Positions 8,233 through 16,334 of a DNA stretch of 64,000 bases are shown piece after piece. The notes below the pieces were generated by a model. It searched no databases, was not told the origin of the DNA, and saw nothing but the letters and a program-made list of their open reading frames with translations. Both the position numbers and the translations under genes were made by a program. The stretch comes from Chthonomonadales bacterium (GTDB taxonomy: Bacteria; Armatimonadota; Chthonomonadetes; Chthonomonadales; CAJBBX01), in NCBI GenBank assembly GCA_020849275.1, contig JADLGO010000018.1, positions 26,770-90,769 of the forward strand. Direction: 5' to 3'. The first letter of the stretch is position 1; every line of letters begins with the position of its first letter.

Positions 8233-8561
8233 CGTCGGCGAGCCCGTCAGTGCCGAGCCGGAGCACCCGGGCTCCTATGCTCGCGCATGTCCTGTGCGAG
8301 CGATCTCCGCGACCGCCGTTGCGTTCGTCCGGCCGGTCCGGCACCTCAAAGGCCGCCCGGTTCCTGTCAGCGCCGGCAGCTCCGGCGGACAGACGCGGAA
8401 GCAATGCGCCACCGGTGACCCGCGGGACGGCGGCCCGGCCAGCCGAGAGGCGCTACCCCCCACCCCGTCGGCGCCGCGCTGGCGGCAAGACCACCGGGCG
8501 CGCCGAGGGTCGCCGTGGGCCGGGCCGACGGCGCGCTCCCGAGCCGCGGGCCCTCGGCGCG
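8233..8561. other. Intergenic stretch with no recognised gene
   Basis: Between the receiver gene promoter and the PPK2 stop codon I see no convincing coding region. The open frames here are GC-driven and have no recognisable protein features. No repeat or RNA was identified. Confidence 0.5.
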
Positions 8562-9392
8562 TCAACCGCTCCCGGAGCGGTATTCCTCGAGATCGCGCTT
8601 CGCCGTGCGCCCGATCGCCTCGAGCCGCTCCATCCATATCGGCCTGTAGGGACGCAGCAAGCGCACCAGCGCCTCGGTGACTGCCAGGTTGCGGAACCAC
8701 TTACGGTCGGCGGGCACGATGTGCCAGGGTGCCCGCGCCGTGCTGCACCGCGAGAGCGCCTCCTCGTACGCCTCCGTGTAGCGGTCCCAGAGCTCGCGCT
8801 CCCGCCAGTCCTGCGCCGAGAGCTTCCAGGCCTTCGTGGTGTCCTGCTCGCGCTTCCGAAGGCGCTCCTCTTGCTCACCGCGACTGATATGCAGGTAGAA
8901 CTTCGCGATGATCGTGTCGGCATCGGCCAGGAGGCTCTCGAAATGGTTGATGTGGTCGTAGCGAGGGCGCCACACGCGCTCCGGCACCAACCCGTGAACG
9001 CGGGCCACCAGCACGTCCTCGTAGTGCGAGCGGTTGAAGAGAGCGATCTCGCCCCGGCCAGGTGTGTGTACATGTACCCGCCAGAGGAAGTCATGGGCCG
9101 TCTGTTCCGGCGTGGGCACCTTGAAGGGCACCACCCGGCAGCTCTGGGCGTTGACGTAGCGCAGCAGGGCGCGAATCAGCCCGTCCTTGCCGCTCGTGTC
9201 CCTGCCCTGAAGCACGACGAGCAGGCCGTGGCCGCCGGCGTAGAAGAGCAGGTCGTGCAGCTCGGCCATCTCCGCGCCCAACTCGTCGGTGCGCTTCTCC
9301 GCCTCCGCACGGTCCATTCCCCCCGTCGCGTCGGCCTCGATGCGGTCGAGCCGCACGGCTTCGCCCTCGTCGATCCGGATCGCGTGCGCCAT
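8562..9392 (-). CDS. Polyphosphate kinase 2 family nucleotide phosphotransferase
   Basis: A 276-residue PPK2 enzyme, which transfers phosphate between polyphosphate and nucleoside mono- or diphosphates. Motifs in order are Walker [10 protein letters not shown] (63-71), the lid/Walker B segment with [16 protein letters not shown], and [18 protein letters not shown]. The downstream [16 protein letters not shown] motif is typical of the one-domain family. The length is standard. The ATG follows AAGGAGG. Which nucleotide it prefers cannot be read from sequence. It is transcribed divergently from the CbiMQ gene. Confidence 0.92.
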   Translation of the reverse strand: MAHAIRIDEGEAVRLDRIEADATGGMDRAEAEKRTDELGAEMAELHDLLFYAGGHGLLVVLQGRDTSGKDGLIRALLRYVNAQSCRVVPFKVPTPEQTAHDFLWRVHVHTPGRGEIALFNRSHYEDVLVARVHGLVPERVWRPRYDHINHFESLLADADTIIAKFYLHISRGEQEERLRKREQDTTKAWKLSAQDWRERELWDRYTEAYEEALSRCSTARAPWHIVPADRKWFRNLAVTEALVRLLRPYRPIWMERLEAIGRTAKRDLEEYRSGSG

Positions 9393-9468
9393 CTCGAGCC
9401 TCCTTGCTCCGCGCCGCGGGGCGCGGCGACGCGGCCCGGGAGGGCCGCGTTCGCACCCATGTTCGACG

Positions 9469-9497
9469 TTGATCGGCCCAATCCCGTGTGCTACAAT
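9469..9497 (+). promoter_or_regulatory. Promoter for the cobalt/nickel transporter operon
   Basis: TTGATC (9469-9474), a 17-base spacer and TACAAT (9492-9497) preceded by TGC. The leader to the ATG at 9533 is only about 30 bases, too short to hold a cobalamin or NiCo riboswitch. Confidence 0.65.
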
Positions 9498-9532
9498 GGC
9501 AGCGGACGCAGTACCCCCTCGAAGGGACCGGC

Positions 9533-11491
9533 ATGCACATTCCGGACTCGATGATCAGCCCCGCAACCTCGCTGGCGGCCGGCGCGGCCATGGCCCCGGT
9601 GTGGTACGCAGCCGGCCGCAAACTGCGCGCCGCCCTCTCGTCCCGTCAAGTCCCGCTCCTCTCCATGGGCGCTGCCTTCTCGTTCGTCGTGATGATGTTC
9701 AACATCCCGGTGTTCGGCGGCTCCACCGTGCACCCGGTCGGCGCGGCGCTCCTGGCAGTCCTGCTCGGCCCCTGGGCGGCGGTGATCGGCGTGACGGTTG
9801 CGCTCACGATCCAGGCGCTCTTCTTCGCGGACGGTGGCGTTCTGGCGATCGGCGCCAACTGCTTCACCATGGCCTTCGCCATGCCGTTTGCGGCGTTCGT
9901 GGTCTACCGGCTGGCGGCGGGACGCTCGCCGGCGGGCTCGTGGCGGCGAGCCGCGGCCGCCGGCCTCGGAGCCTACGTCGGCATCAACGCCGCCGCCCTC
10001 CTGACTGCGCTGCTCCTCGGCGTCCAGCCCGCCCTCTACCGCGACGCCGGTGGGCGCGCGCTCTACTTCCCCTTCGGCCTGGGCGTGACGATCCCCGCGA
10101 TGATGGCCGCGCACCTGACGATCGCCGGCCTGGCGGAGGCCATTGTCACCTCCCTGGCCGTGCGCGGCATCCAGCGCCTCGGTGTTCCGCTCTACGGCAT
10201 GGAGCCCGGCGCGACGGGCGCCGGCTCGCGGCGCGAGCTGGCCTGGGCGGCGCTCGGCGCCTTGGTCGCGCTCTCGCCGCTCGGCCTGCTGGCCACCGGC
10301 GAGGCCTGGGGAGAGTGGTCGCCCGGCGACCTGGCGCGGCGGGCGGGCTACCTGCCGCCGGGGCTCGAGGCGGCCGAGCGGCACGGGTGGAAGGGGTTTG
10401 CGTGGATGCCCGACTATCTTGGCGAGCACGGCCCCGCCTTCTACGTCATCGCAGCCCTGCTCGGCGGCGGCGGCATCGCGCTGATCGGGCTCGGCCTGGG
10501 CCGTGCGCTCGCCCGCCGCGAAGAGCCCCCGGCGGACCACGAGGATGGCGCAGGGCCCGGCAGTCCGCCCGGCGTGGCGCCCGGTGAGTTGCCAGAGTGG
10601 ATGCGCGGCCCTTCGCCGAGCGACGGGGATGGGCGCGCGGCTCCCTCCCGTTCCACCCGGCGCGCGGACTTCCTGGATCGGACGCTCGCGAGCCTGGCCG
10701 AGGCCGCGCGCGACGCGCTCGTGGGCGAGAGGTGTGCGAGCCGCCCTGGCCTGCTGCAGCGCCTGGACCCCCGGGCGCGCCTCGTCGGCGTCCTGGCGCT
10801 TGTGCTGGCGGCCTCGCTGCTCCATCGCCCCGCGTCGCTCGCCGCGCTCTACCTGCTCGCTCTTCTCCTCGCAGTCAGCTCGCGCGTCCCCCTTCGGACG
10901 CTGCACAACCGCCTCTGGCTGGGCGTGCTCTCCCTCGCCGTGGTCGCGGCGCTCCCCGCCTCCCTGAGCGTGGCGACGCCGGGAACGCCGGTCGTCGTGT
11001 TGCTGCGGCGCCCGTACCTCGCCGTCACGACACCCGGACTGGAGCAGATGGCCCTGCTGGTCTGCCGGACGGCGGCGAGCGTCTCGCTCGTGATGCTGCT
11101 CGCGCTCACCACGCGCTGGCACGAGCTCCTGCGCGCGCTCCGAGCCCTGCTGCTGCCGCCGCTCTTCGTCGCGGTGCTCACGATGACCTACCGCTACCTG
11201 GCCGTGCTCGCGCAGGTGGCACTCGACACCTTCACCGCGCGGCGGAGCCGCTCCCTGGGCACCTCCGGAACTCGCGAGGGTCGGGGCTTTGTTGGCGGCG
11301 CGATGGCCACGCTCTTCGGCCGAACCCTCTCGCTGGCCGACGAGATTCACGGGGCGATGCGCTCGCGCGGGTGGGACGGCGAAGCGCCCCGGGCCGCGCC
11401 AACGCGGCTGCGCGGAGGCGACCTGGCCTGGCTGGGCGCCATCTGTCTGGCAGCGCTGGCCGCGCTGGGCGGCGAGCGCCTTGTGCGCTGA
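9533..11491 (+). CDS. CbiM-CbiQ fusion of an ECF-type cobalt/nickel transporter
   Basis: A 652-residue membrane protein joining subunits that are usually separate. The N-terminal part (about 1-235) is the CbiM/NikM substrate-binding component, starting [10 protein letters not shown], whose N-terminal Met-His binds the metal. A middle region (about 260-325) resembles the PDGLE/CbiN-like segment ([12 protein letters not shown], then a membrane helix). After a Pro/Gly linker, residues about 400-640 are the CbiQ transmembrane coupling protein, ending with the [13 protein letters not shown] coupling motif. With the CbiO ATPase downstream it would import Co2+ or Ni2+. The ATG at 9533 is fixed by the conserved N-terminus; upstream in-frame codons lie over the promoter. 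Confidence 0.9.
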   Translation: MHIPDSMISPATSLAAGAAMAPVWYAAGRKLRAALSSRQVPLLSMGAAFSFVVMMFNIPVFGGSTVHPVGAALLAVLLGPWAAVIGVTVALTIQALFFADGGVLAIGANCFTMAFAMPFAAFVVYRLAAGRSPAGSWRRAAAAGLGAYVGINAAALLTALLLGVQPALYRDAGGRALYFPFGLGVTIPAMMAAHLTIAGLAEAIVTSLAVRGIQRLGVPLYGMEPGATGAGSRRELAWAALGALVALSPLGLLATGEAWGEWSPGDLARRAGYLPPGLEAAERHGWKGFAWMPDYLGEHGPAFYVIAALLGGGGIALIGLGLGRALARREEPPADHEDGAGPGSPPGVAPGELPEWMRGPSPSDGDGRAAPSRSTRRADFLDRTLASLAEAARDALVGERCASRPGLLQRLDPRARLVGVLALVLAASLLHRPASLAALYLLALLLAVSSRVPLRTLHNRLWLGVLSLAVVAALPASLSVATPGTPVVVLLRRPYLAVTTPGLEQMALLVCRTAASVSLVMLLALTTRWHELLRALRALLLPPLFVAVLTMTYRYLAVLAQVALDTFTARRSRSLGTSGTREGRGFVGGAMATLFGRTLSLADEIHGAMRSRGWDGEAPRAAPTRLRGGDLAWLGAICLAALAALGGERLVR

Positions 11492-12332
11492 CGGCCGCGC
11501 GTCGCGTCCCACGGGCGATTCGGCGCTCCTGCTGGAGCGCGTCTCGTTCGCCTATCCGGAGTCCCCACCCGTGCTGCGCGACCTGTCACTCTGCGTGGCG
11601 CGCGGTGAGCAGGTGGCGATTCTGGGCGCCAACGGAAGCGGCAAGTCGTCGCTGCTGCGGTTGCTGGACGCGCTGGTCTACCCGAGCGCCGGGCGCTTCG
11701 TCGCCTTCGGCGAAGAGGTCACGGAGGCCGCGCTGCGCGACCAGGAAACGTCGAGGCGCTTTCGGCGGCGCGTGGGCCTGGTCTTCCAGAACGCCGACGC
11801 GCAACTCTTCTGCCCAACGGTGCGCGAGGATCTCGCCTTTGGCCCCCTGCAGCTCGGGCTATCGCCCGCGGAGGTCGAGCGGCGCGTGGCCGACGTGGCG
11901 GCAATGCTGGGTATGGGCGCGCTCCTGGACCGCGCCCCGTTCCACCTCTCGGGCGGCGAAAAGCGCAAGGCGGCCATCGGGGGCGTACTGGCGGCCAACC
12001 CCGACGTGCTGCTGCTGGACGAGCCCACGAGCGGACTGGACCCTCGAAGCCAATGGTGGCTCGTGGAGACGCTCCAGGCCCTTGGCCGCGCCGGCAAGAC
12101 GATCGTGCTCGCAACCCACGACCTGGAGCTCGTCCCTCTCGTAACCTCGCGGGCCGTCATCCTGGGCGAGGACCACGCCCTTCTGGCCGACGCCGAACCG
12201 GAGGCACTGCTTGGCGACCGCGACCTGCTCCTGGGGGCCAACCTGATCCACGCGCACAGCCACCGCCACGGCACGATCGAGCACGTACACACCCACCATC
12301 ACGCCGGCGACCACGCGCACGAGCACGACTAG
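11481..12332 (+). CDS. CbiO/NikO ABC transporter ATPase with His-rich tail
   Basis: The ATP-hydrolysing subunit of the adjacent ECF transporter. Walker A GANGSGKSS, Q-loop VFQNADAQLFCPTV, signature LSGGEKRKAA, Walker B VLLLDEPTSGLD and the switch histidine ATHDLEL are all present. The C-terminus after about residue 255 is a metal-binding tail with about 12 histidines (HAHSHRHG, HVHTHHHAGDHAHEHD), suited to handling Ni or Co. There is no ATG in a good position. A TTG at 11481, overlapping the end of the fusion gene by 11 bases, is the best candidate, but CTG codons near 11526 cannot be excluded. Confidence 0.88.
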   Translation: MCADGRASRPTGDSALLLERVSFAYPESPPVLRDLSLCVARGEQVAILGANGSGKSSLLRLLDALVYPSAGRFVAFGEEVTEAALRDQETSRRFRRRVGLVFQNADAQLFCPTVREDLAFGPLQLGLSPAEVERRVADVAAMLGMGALLDRAPFHLSGGEKRKAAIGGVLAANPDVLLLDEPTSGLDPRSQWWLVETLQALGRAGKTIVLATHDLELVPLVTSRAVILGEDHALLADAEPEALLGDRDLLLGANLIHAHSHRHGTIEHVHTHHHAGDHAHEHD

Positions 12333-12415
12333 GGCGCAAGCCGCGCCAACGGCCGGCTCCCCGGGCCCGGCGCCCCGACCGCCGCACGCTCACGCCGCCA
12401 ACCCCCGGATCCGCA

Positions 12416-12445
12416 AAGGCCGGCCCGCGAGAGCAGACCGGCCTT
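12416..12445. terminator. Hairpin between convergent genes
   Basis: An 8-bp perfect stem AAGGCCGG/CCGGCCTT with a 14-base loop lies between the converging cbiO and zinc-ribbon genes. It has no T-tract on either strand, so it is a candidate bidirectional terminator only. Confidence 0.4.
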
Positions 12446-12473
12446 CGAGCAGGATGCCAGGGGTGATGGCGCG

Positions 12474-12686
12474 TCAGTGCCGGCGCCCGCCGCGGTAGGA
12501 GGATCGTCGGTTCTTAGGCCGCGGGGGCGGCGCGCCGACGGTGGCCATCGACTCCCGCGCGCCCTCCAGCGAGATGGCCTTACCGCACTGCGAGCAGTAG
12601 ATGTTCGCCCGCCGGACGGCGGAGAACGGGATCCGCGCGCGATAGCCGCATGCGCCGCACGTGACGACCGTCTCACCAGGTGGCAT
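12474..12686 (-). CDS. Small zinc-ribbon protein
   Basis: A 70-residue protein with a CGACGYRARIPF...CSQCG zinc ribbon (two CxxC pairs about 20 residues apart) and a basic, Arg-rich C-terminus (RPKNRRSSYRGGRRH) that could contact nucleic acid. The ATG at 12686 has GGAGGGAACG directly upstream. An in-frame ATG at 12698 is possible, but the ribosome binding site would then overlap it. The gene is preceded by a leader of about 165 bases with an inverted repeat and a short open frame, described separately. Its function is unknown; regulation by zinc or translation is possible but not shown. Confidence 0.7.
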   Translation of the reverse strand: MPPGETVVTCGACGYRARIPFSAVRRANIYCSQCGKAISLEGARESMATVGAPPPRPKNRRSSYRGGRRH

Positions 12687-12726
12687 CGTTCCCTCCATTG
12701 CCCAGAGGCTGCTGCGGTTGATGCAT
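12673..12726 (-). CDS. Possible 17-residue leader peptide
   Basis: An ATG at 12726 follows an excellent ribosome binding site (GGAAGGAGACC) and opens a short frame, MHQPQQPLGNGGNDATW. It ends at 12673, so it overlaps the start of the zinc-ribbon gene by 14 bases in another frame. Translation of this leader would carry ribosomes across the zinc-ribbon start, suggesting translational coupling. There is no run of a single amino acid as in classical attenuation. Confidence 0.35.
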   Translation of the reverse strand: MHQPQQPLGNGGNDATW

Positions 12727-12764
12727 ACTTGGGTCTCCTTCCGCGCTCTGTCGGGCACAAACGA

Positions 12765-12812
12765 GCGCGAACCTCCCGCCTGCGGTGCACGCGCAAGTAC
12801 GGAGGTTCGCGC
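12765..12812 (-). promoter_or_regulatory. Inverted repeat in the zinc-ribbon gene leader
   Basis: A perfect 12-bp inverted repeat, GCGCGAACCTCC (12765-12776) and GGAGGTTCGCGC (12801-12812), flanks a 24-base loop. It lies between the promoter at 12858-12887 and the leader peptide. The arms contain an anti-Shine-Dalgarno-like CCTCC and a GGAGG, so the structure may sequester or mimic a ribosome binding site. Confidence 0.5.
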
Positions 12813-12857
12813 CAAAGCGTGTATCTGTCGCAGGTTTCCGGTCTGGTTTCCTGGCTG

Positions 12858-12887
12858 AGTGTACCACGCCGGGGTCCCGCCGGTCAA
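12858..12887 (-). promoter_or_regulatory. Promoter for the zinc-ribbon gene
   Basis: Minus-strand TTGACC (12882-12887), an 18-base spacer and TACACT (12858-12863) preceded by TGG, matching the other promoters of the window. It predicts a transcript starting near 12851, giving a leader of about 165 bases before the zinc-ribbon ATG. Confidence 0.6.
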
Positions 12888-13131
12888 CTGGAGGGCGCGG
12901 GGCGATCTGCCCGCTGCGGGCGGACCCGGCGCGCGGTGGCCGTGGCGCGGGGCAGGTTGGGACGATCGCGGGCAGGCAGGACATGACCCCCTCGGCGGCT
13001 AACGAGGCGGCGAGGCGCGGCGGCCGACGCCGGGGCGCGAGCCCGGAGCGGCGCACGCCAGGGAGAAGGCCATCGACACCCAGCCGAGTGCCCGCGCAGG
13101 CGATGAGGCCACCGTTCGAGCCGCGGCCGAG

Positions 13132-14370
13132 GTGCTCGCCGGCGACAGCGGCAAGGGCCGGCTCGCGCGCCTGTGGCCCTTCCTCGGGCCGGCGTTCATC
13201 GCCGCCGTCGCCTACGTGGACCCCGGCAACTTCGCCACCAACATCCAGGGCGGGGCGAAGTTCGGCTACATGCTCATCTGGGTGATCGTCGCCAGCAACC
13301 TGATGGCGATGCTCATTCAGATGCTCTCCGCAAAGCTCGGCATCGCCACGGGCAGGAACCTTCCGGAGGTCTGCCGCGACCGGTTCCCGCGGCCCGTGGT
13401 GATCGCGATGTGGCTGCTCGCCGAGGGCGTGGCCATGGCGACGGACCTGGCGGAGTTTCTGGGAGCGGCCCTCGGCTTCCACCTGCTCTTCCATATCCCG
13501 CTGGTCTGGGGCGGGCTCCTCACGGCGGTTGCCACGTTCGTCATCCTGAGCCTGGAGCGCCGGGGCTTCCGACCGCTCGAGGCGGTGATCGCCGTGCTGA
13601 TCGCGGTCATCGCGCTCTGCTACGTGGTCGAGACGTTCCTTGACCGCCCCGACTGGGGCGCCATCGCCTACCACGGGGTCGTGCCACGGTTTCGCGGGAC
13701 GGAAAGCGTGCTGCTTGCCGCCGGCATCCTGGGCGCCACCGTGATGCCGCACGTGATCTACCTGCACTCGGCGCTCACCCAGGGCCGCATCGTGACCCGC
13801 GACCCCGCCCAACTCCGCCGTCTGGCGCGCTTCGAGATGACCGACATCATCATCGCGATGGGCCTGGCCGGGTTCGTGAACGCCTCCATGCTCATCATGG
13901 CGGCGGCCACCTTCCACAAGGCCGGCATGCCGCACGTGGCCACCATCGAGGAGGCGCACCGCACGCTGACCCCGCTGCTGGGGCCGGCGTCTAGCTGGGT
14001 GTTCGGCATCTCCCTCCTGGCGGCCGGGCTCTCCTCGTCCGCCGTGGGCACGATGGCGGGCCAGGTGATCATGCAGGGTTTCCTGCGGCGTCACGTGCCG
14101 GTGTGGGTCCGGCGCGCGGTCACGATGGCGCCATCGCTCGTCGTGATCGCCCTCGGGCTAGATCCCACGCGCGTCCTCGTGCTCAGCCAGGTCGTGCTAA
14201 GCTTCGGCATCCCGTTTGCCCTGGTACCCCTGGTCATGTTCACACACGACCGGCGGCTGATGGGCGTGCTGTCGAACCATGTGGCGGTGACCGCCACGGC
14301 CTGGGGCGTCGTCGCGCTCATTGTCGGGCTTAACTTCTTCCTGCTCTACCAGACATTCCTCGCCGGATGA
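13132..14370 (+). CDS. NRAMP family divalent metal transporter (MntH-like)
   Basis: A roughly 412-residue proton-coupled importer of Mn2+/Fe2+ with about 11 membrane segments. The helix 1 metal-site motif is DPGNF (D30-N33), and the helix 6 motif ATVMPHVIYLHS contains the metal-binding Met (about M205). The first residue is uncertain. GTG at 13132 has no evident ribosome binding site, whereas AGGGAGAAGG at 13060-13069 sits just before a non-standard ATC codon at 13072 in the same frame, which is open back to about 13000. The UspA gene follows with a 4-base ATGA overlap, so the two are translationally coupled. Confidence 0.9.
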   Translation: MLAGDSGKGRLARLWPFLGPAFIAAVAYVDPGNFATNIQGGAKFGYMLIWVIVASNLMAMLIQMLSAKLGIATGRNLPEVCRDRFPRPVVIAMWLLAEGVAMATDLAEFLGAALGFHLLFHIPLVWGGLLTAVATFVILSLERRGFRPLEAVIAVLIAVIALCYVVETFLDRPDWGAIAYHGVVPRFRGTESVLLAAGILGATVMPHVIYLHSALTQGRIVTRDPAQLRRLARFEMTDIIIAMGLAGFVNASMLIMAAATFHKAGMPHVATIEEAHRTLTPLLGPASSWVFGISLLAAGLSSSAVGTMAGQVIMQGFLRRHVPVWVRRAVTMAPSLVVIALGLDPTRVLVLSQVVLSFGIPFALVPLVMFTHDRRLMGVLSNHVAVTATAWGVVALIVGLNFFLLYQTFLAG

Positions 14371-15305
14371 CCGCCATGCACGCACGCCGCCAGTTCGCCA
14401 ACCTTCTCGTTCCGCTCGACGGCTCCCGGCTCGCCGAGTCGGTGGTGCCCACCGTGCGGGAGCTCGCGCTGCACCTGTGCGCCGAGGTCACCCTGCTGCA
14501 CGTGCTCGAGCAGCACCCCCCGAGCACGGTGCACGGCGAGCGGCACCTGAGCGACAGGGCCAACGCCGGGGAGTACCTGGCGCGAATCGCCGCGCGGTTG
14601 CGCGAGGCCGGCATCGCGGTGCAGGCACACGTCCACGATAACCGGGAGGGGGACGTGGCGCGCAGCATCGCCGAGCACGCCGATGAGCTCACGCAGGACA
14701 TGGTTGTGCTCTGCGCCCACGGGCGCGGCGGCCTGCGGGGTCTGCTCTTCGGCGGCATCGCCCAGCAGGTGCTCGCCAAGGGCTCCTGGCCCGTGCTCGT
14801 GGTGCAGCCGCGGCCGGACGGCGGAGCGCCCGAATTCCGGCCACGGCGCATCCTCGTCCCGCTCGCCACCACCCACGACCCGAAGCCGGCGCTCGACGCC
14901 GCAGCCACGCTGGCGGTTGCGTTCGGAGCCGTGGCGCGGCTGGTCGTGGTCGTGCCCATGCGCGCCACGCTCGCCGACGAGCGCGCCCGCGCCGGTCGCA
15001 CGCTGCCGACCACCATGAGGGCCATCCTCGACCTGGCCGAGCAGGAGAGCCAGCGCTACCTGGCCGACGCCTCGGCTCGTCTGAGCGCGGCCGGCCTCGC
15101 CATCGAGGAGGAGGTCGCGCGCGGCGAGACCGTGACCGAGATTCGGGCCGCGGCCGATCGGGCCGACGCCGACCTGATCGTCATCGCCAGCCACGCCCGA
15201 GTGGGGCTTGAGGCCCTCGCATCCGGCAGCGTCGGTTCGCGCCTGAGCGCCCGCGCCGCCCGCCCCATTCTGCTCGTGCGGGCCAGCGACCCGGATACCC
15301 ACTGA
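14367..15305 (+). CDS. Tandem universal stress protein
   Basis: A 312-residue cytoplasmic protein with two UspA domains. Domain 1 starts FANLLVPLDGSRLAE and contains the CAHGRGGLRGLLFGGIAQQVL ATP-binding-type loop (about 112-132). Domain 2 starts RRILVPLATTHD (about 165) and ends with ASHARVGLEALASGSVGSRLSARAARPILLVR. The G-2x-G-9x-G(S/T) pattern needed for ATP binding is largely kept in both. It is translationally coupled to the NRAMP transporter, which suggests a role in the same metal or oxidative stress response, but this is inferred. Confidence 0.9.
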   Translation: MTAMHARRQFANLLVPLDGSRLAESVVPTVRELALHLCAEVTLLHVLEQHPPSTVHGERHLSDRANAGEYLARIAARLREAGIAVQAHVHDNREGDVARSIAEHADELTQDMVVLCAHGRGGLRGLLFGGIAQQVLAKGSWPVLVVQPRPDGGAPEFRPRRILVPLATTHDPKPALDAAATLAVAFGAVARLVVVVPMRATLADERARAGRTLPTTMRAILDLAEQESQRYLADASARLSAAGLAIEEEVARGETVTEIRAAADRADADLIVIASHARVGLEALASGSVGSRLSARAARPILLVRASDPDTH

Positions 15306-15336
15306 TCAGCCCAGCAACCACCGCCCGGAGGAACCC

Positions 15337-16155
15337 ATGCCCCGCCATGTGCTCTGCATCGGCGCGCACCCCGACGACTGCGAGGGGAGCATCGGCGGCA
15401 CGGCCGCGCTCCTGCGCGCCCGTGGCGACGTCGTGCGCTTCGTCTCCGTCACCGATGGAAGCAAGGGCCACTTCGCCGAGGAGTACATGGCCGACCCGGA
15501 TGCCCTGGTGCGCCGCCGCCACGAGGAGGCTCAGGCCGCTGCCGCCGTGATCGGGGCCGAGTACGAGTGCATGGGGATCCCTGACGGCGAGGTCTTCGTC
15601 ACCCTGGCCGCCACCGAGGGGATGGTGCGCGTGCTCCGCTCCTTTGGCGAGCCCGGCCAGGGCCCGGACCTCGTTCTGCTCAACCGCCCCAACGACTACC
15701 ACCGCGACCACCGCTACACTGCGCGGCTCGTGCTCGACGCCTCCTACATGCTCACCGTGCCGCTCATGTGCCCCGACACACCCGCCCTGCGGCGCATGCC
15801 GGTCTTCGCCTACTGGCACGACGCTTTCACCGAGGGCGGCGCCTTCCGCGCCGATGTGGCGGTCTCCATCGACGCCGTCATCGAGCAGAAGGTCCGCATG
15901 ATCTGCGCCCATCGCTCGCAGTTCTTCGAGTGGATCCCCTACAACGCCGGCACCCACTCCGCCCTGGCCGGATTCCCGTCCGACCCCGCCGAGCAGTGGG
16001 AGCGCGTCGCCGGCTGGTGGCGAGACGACGCCGCAGCCGTCGCGCGCGCCTACGCTGCCAGGTTGCCGGCCGGCGCGCAGTACGCTGAAGCGTTCCAGGT
16101 CAGTGAGTACGGCCACCGCCCGGACGCGGGGGAGCTGGCCTCCCTGATCCCGTGA
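15337..16155 (+). CDS. PIG-L family LmbE-like zinc deacetylase
   Basis: A 272-residue predicted Zn-dependent N-deacetylase of the LmbE/MshB/PIG-L family. The signature AHPDD (10-14) supplies two metal ligands and the catalytic aspartate; YHRDHRYTARL (about 121) provides the third histidine. Members act on N-acetylglucosamine conjugates. It starts 31 bases after the UspA gene with a GGAGGAACCC ribosome binding site, directly before the glycoside hydrolase region. This context fits a role in sugar metabolism, though the substrate is unknown. Confidence 0.9.
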   Translation: MPRHVLCIGAHPDDCEGSIGGTAALLRARGDVVRFVSVTDGSKGHFAEEYMADPDALVRRRHEEAQAAAAVIGAEYECMGIPDGEVFVTLAATEGMVRVLRSFGEPGQGPDLVLLNRPNDYHRDHRYTARLVLDASYMLTVPLMCPDTPALRRMPVFAYWHDAFTEGGAFRADVAVSIDAVIEQKVRMICAHRSQFFEWIPYNAGTHSALAGFPSDPAEQWERVAGWWRDDAAAVARAYAARLPAGAQYAEAFQVSEYGHRPDAGELASLIP

Positions 16156-16170
16156 CGTGACGGCGGGCGT

Positions 16171-16197
16171 GACGCGGGCGTGAGGCGCGCCCGCGTC
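16171..16197 (+). terminator. GC-rich hairpin after the PIG-L gene
   Basis: A perfect 10-bp stem GACGCGGGCG/CGCCCGCGTC with a 7-base loop lies 16 bases after the stop codon. It has no T-tract. It probably separates the deacetylase gene from the beta-galactosidase gene. Confidence 0.5.
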
Positions 16198-16334
16198 GGC
16201 CGGCCGCGAAGTGACGCGCGCCAGACCGCCCCTGGCGCGCAGGGAACCGCACTCGCACCGTCCAACCTGCACCTGGCTCGTGCCCGAGCCGCCCGCTACC
16301 TGCGTGCCGAACCCGGTCAGAGAGGACACCGCGC

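Noticed and set aside
9497..9533. Cobalamin or NiCo riboswitch before the CbiMQ gene
   Set aside because: The leader between promoter and ATG is about 30 bases, too short, and contains no B12-box-like sequence.
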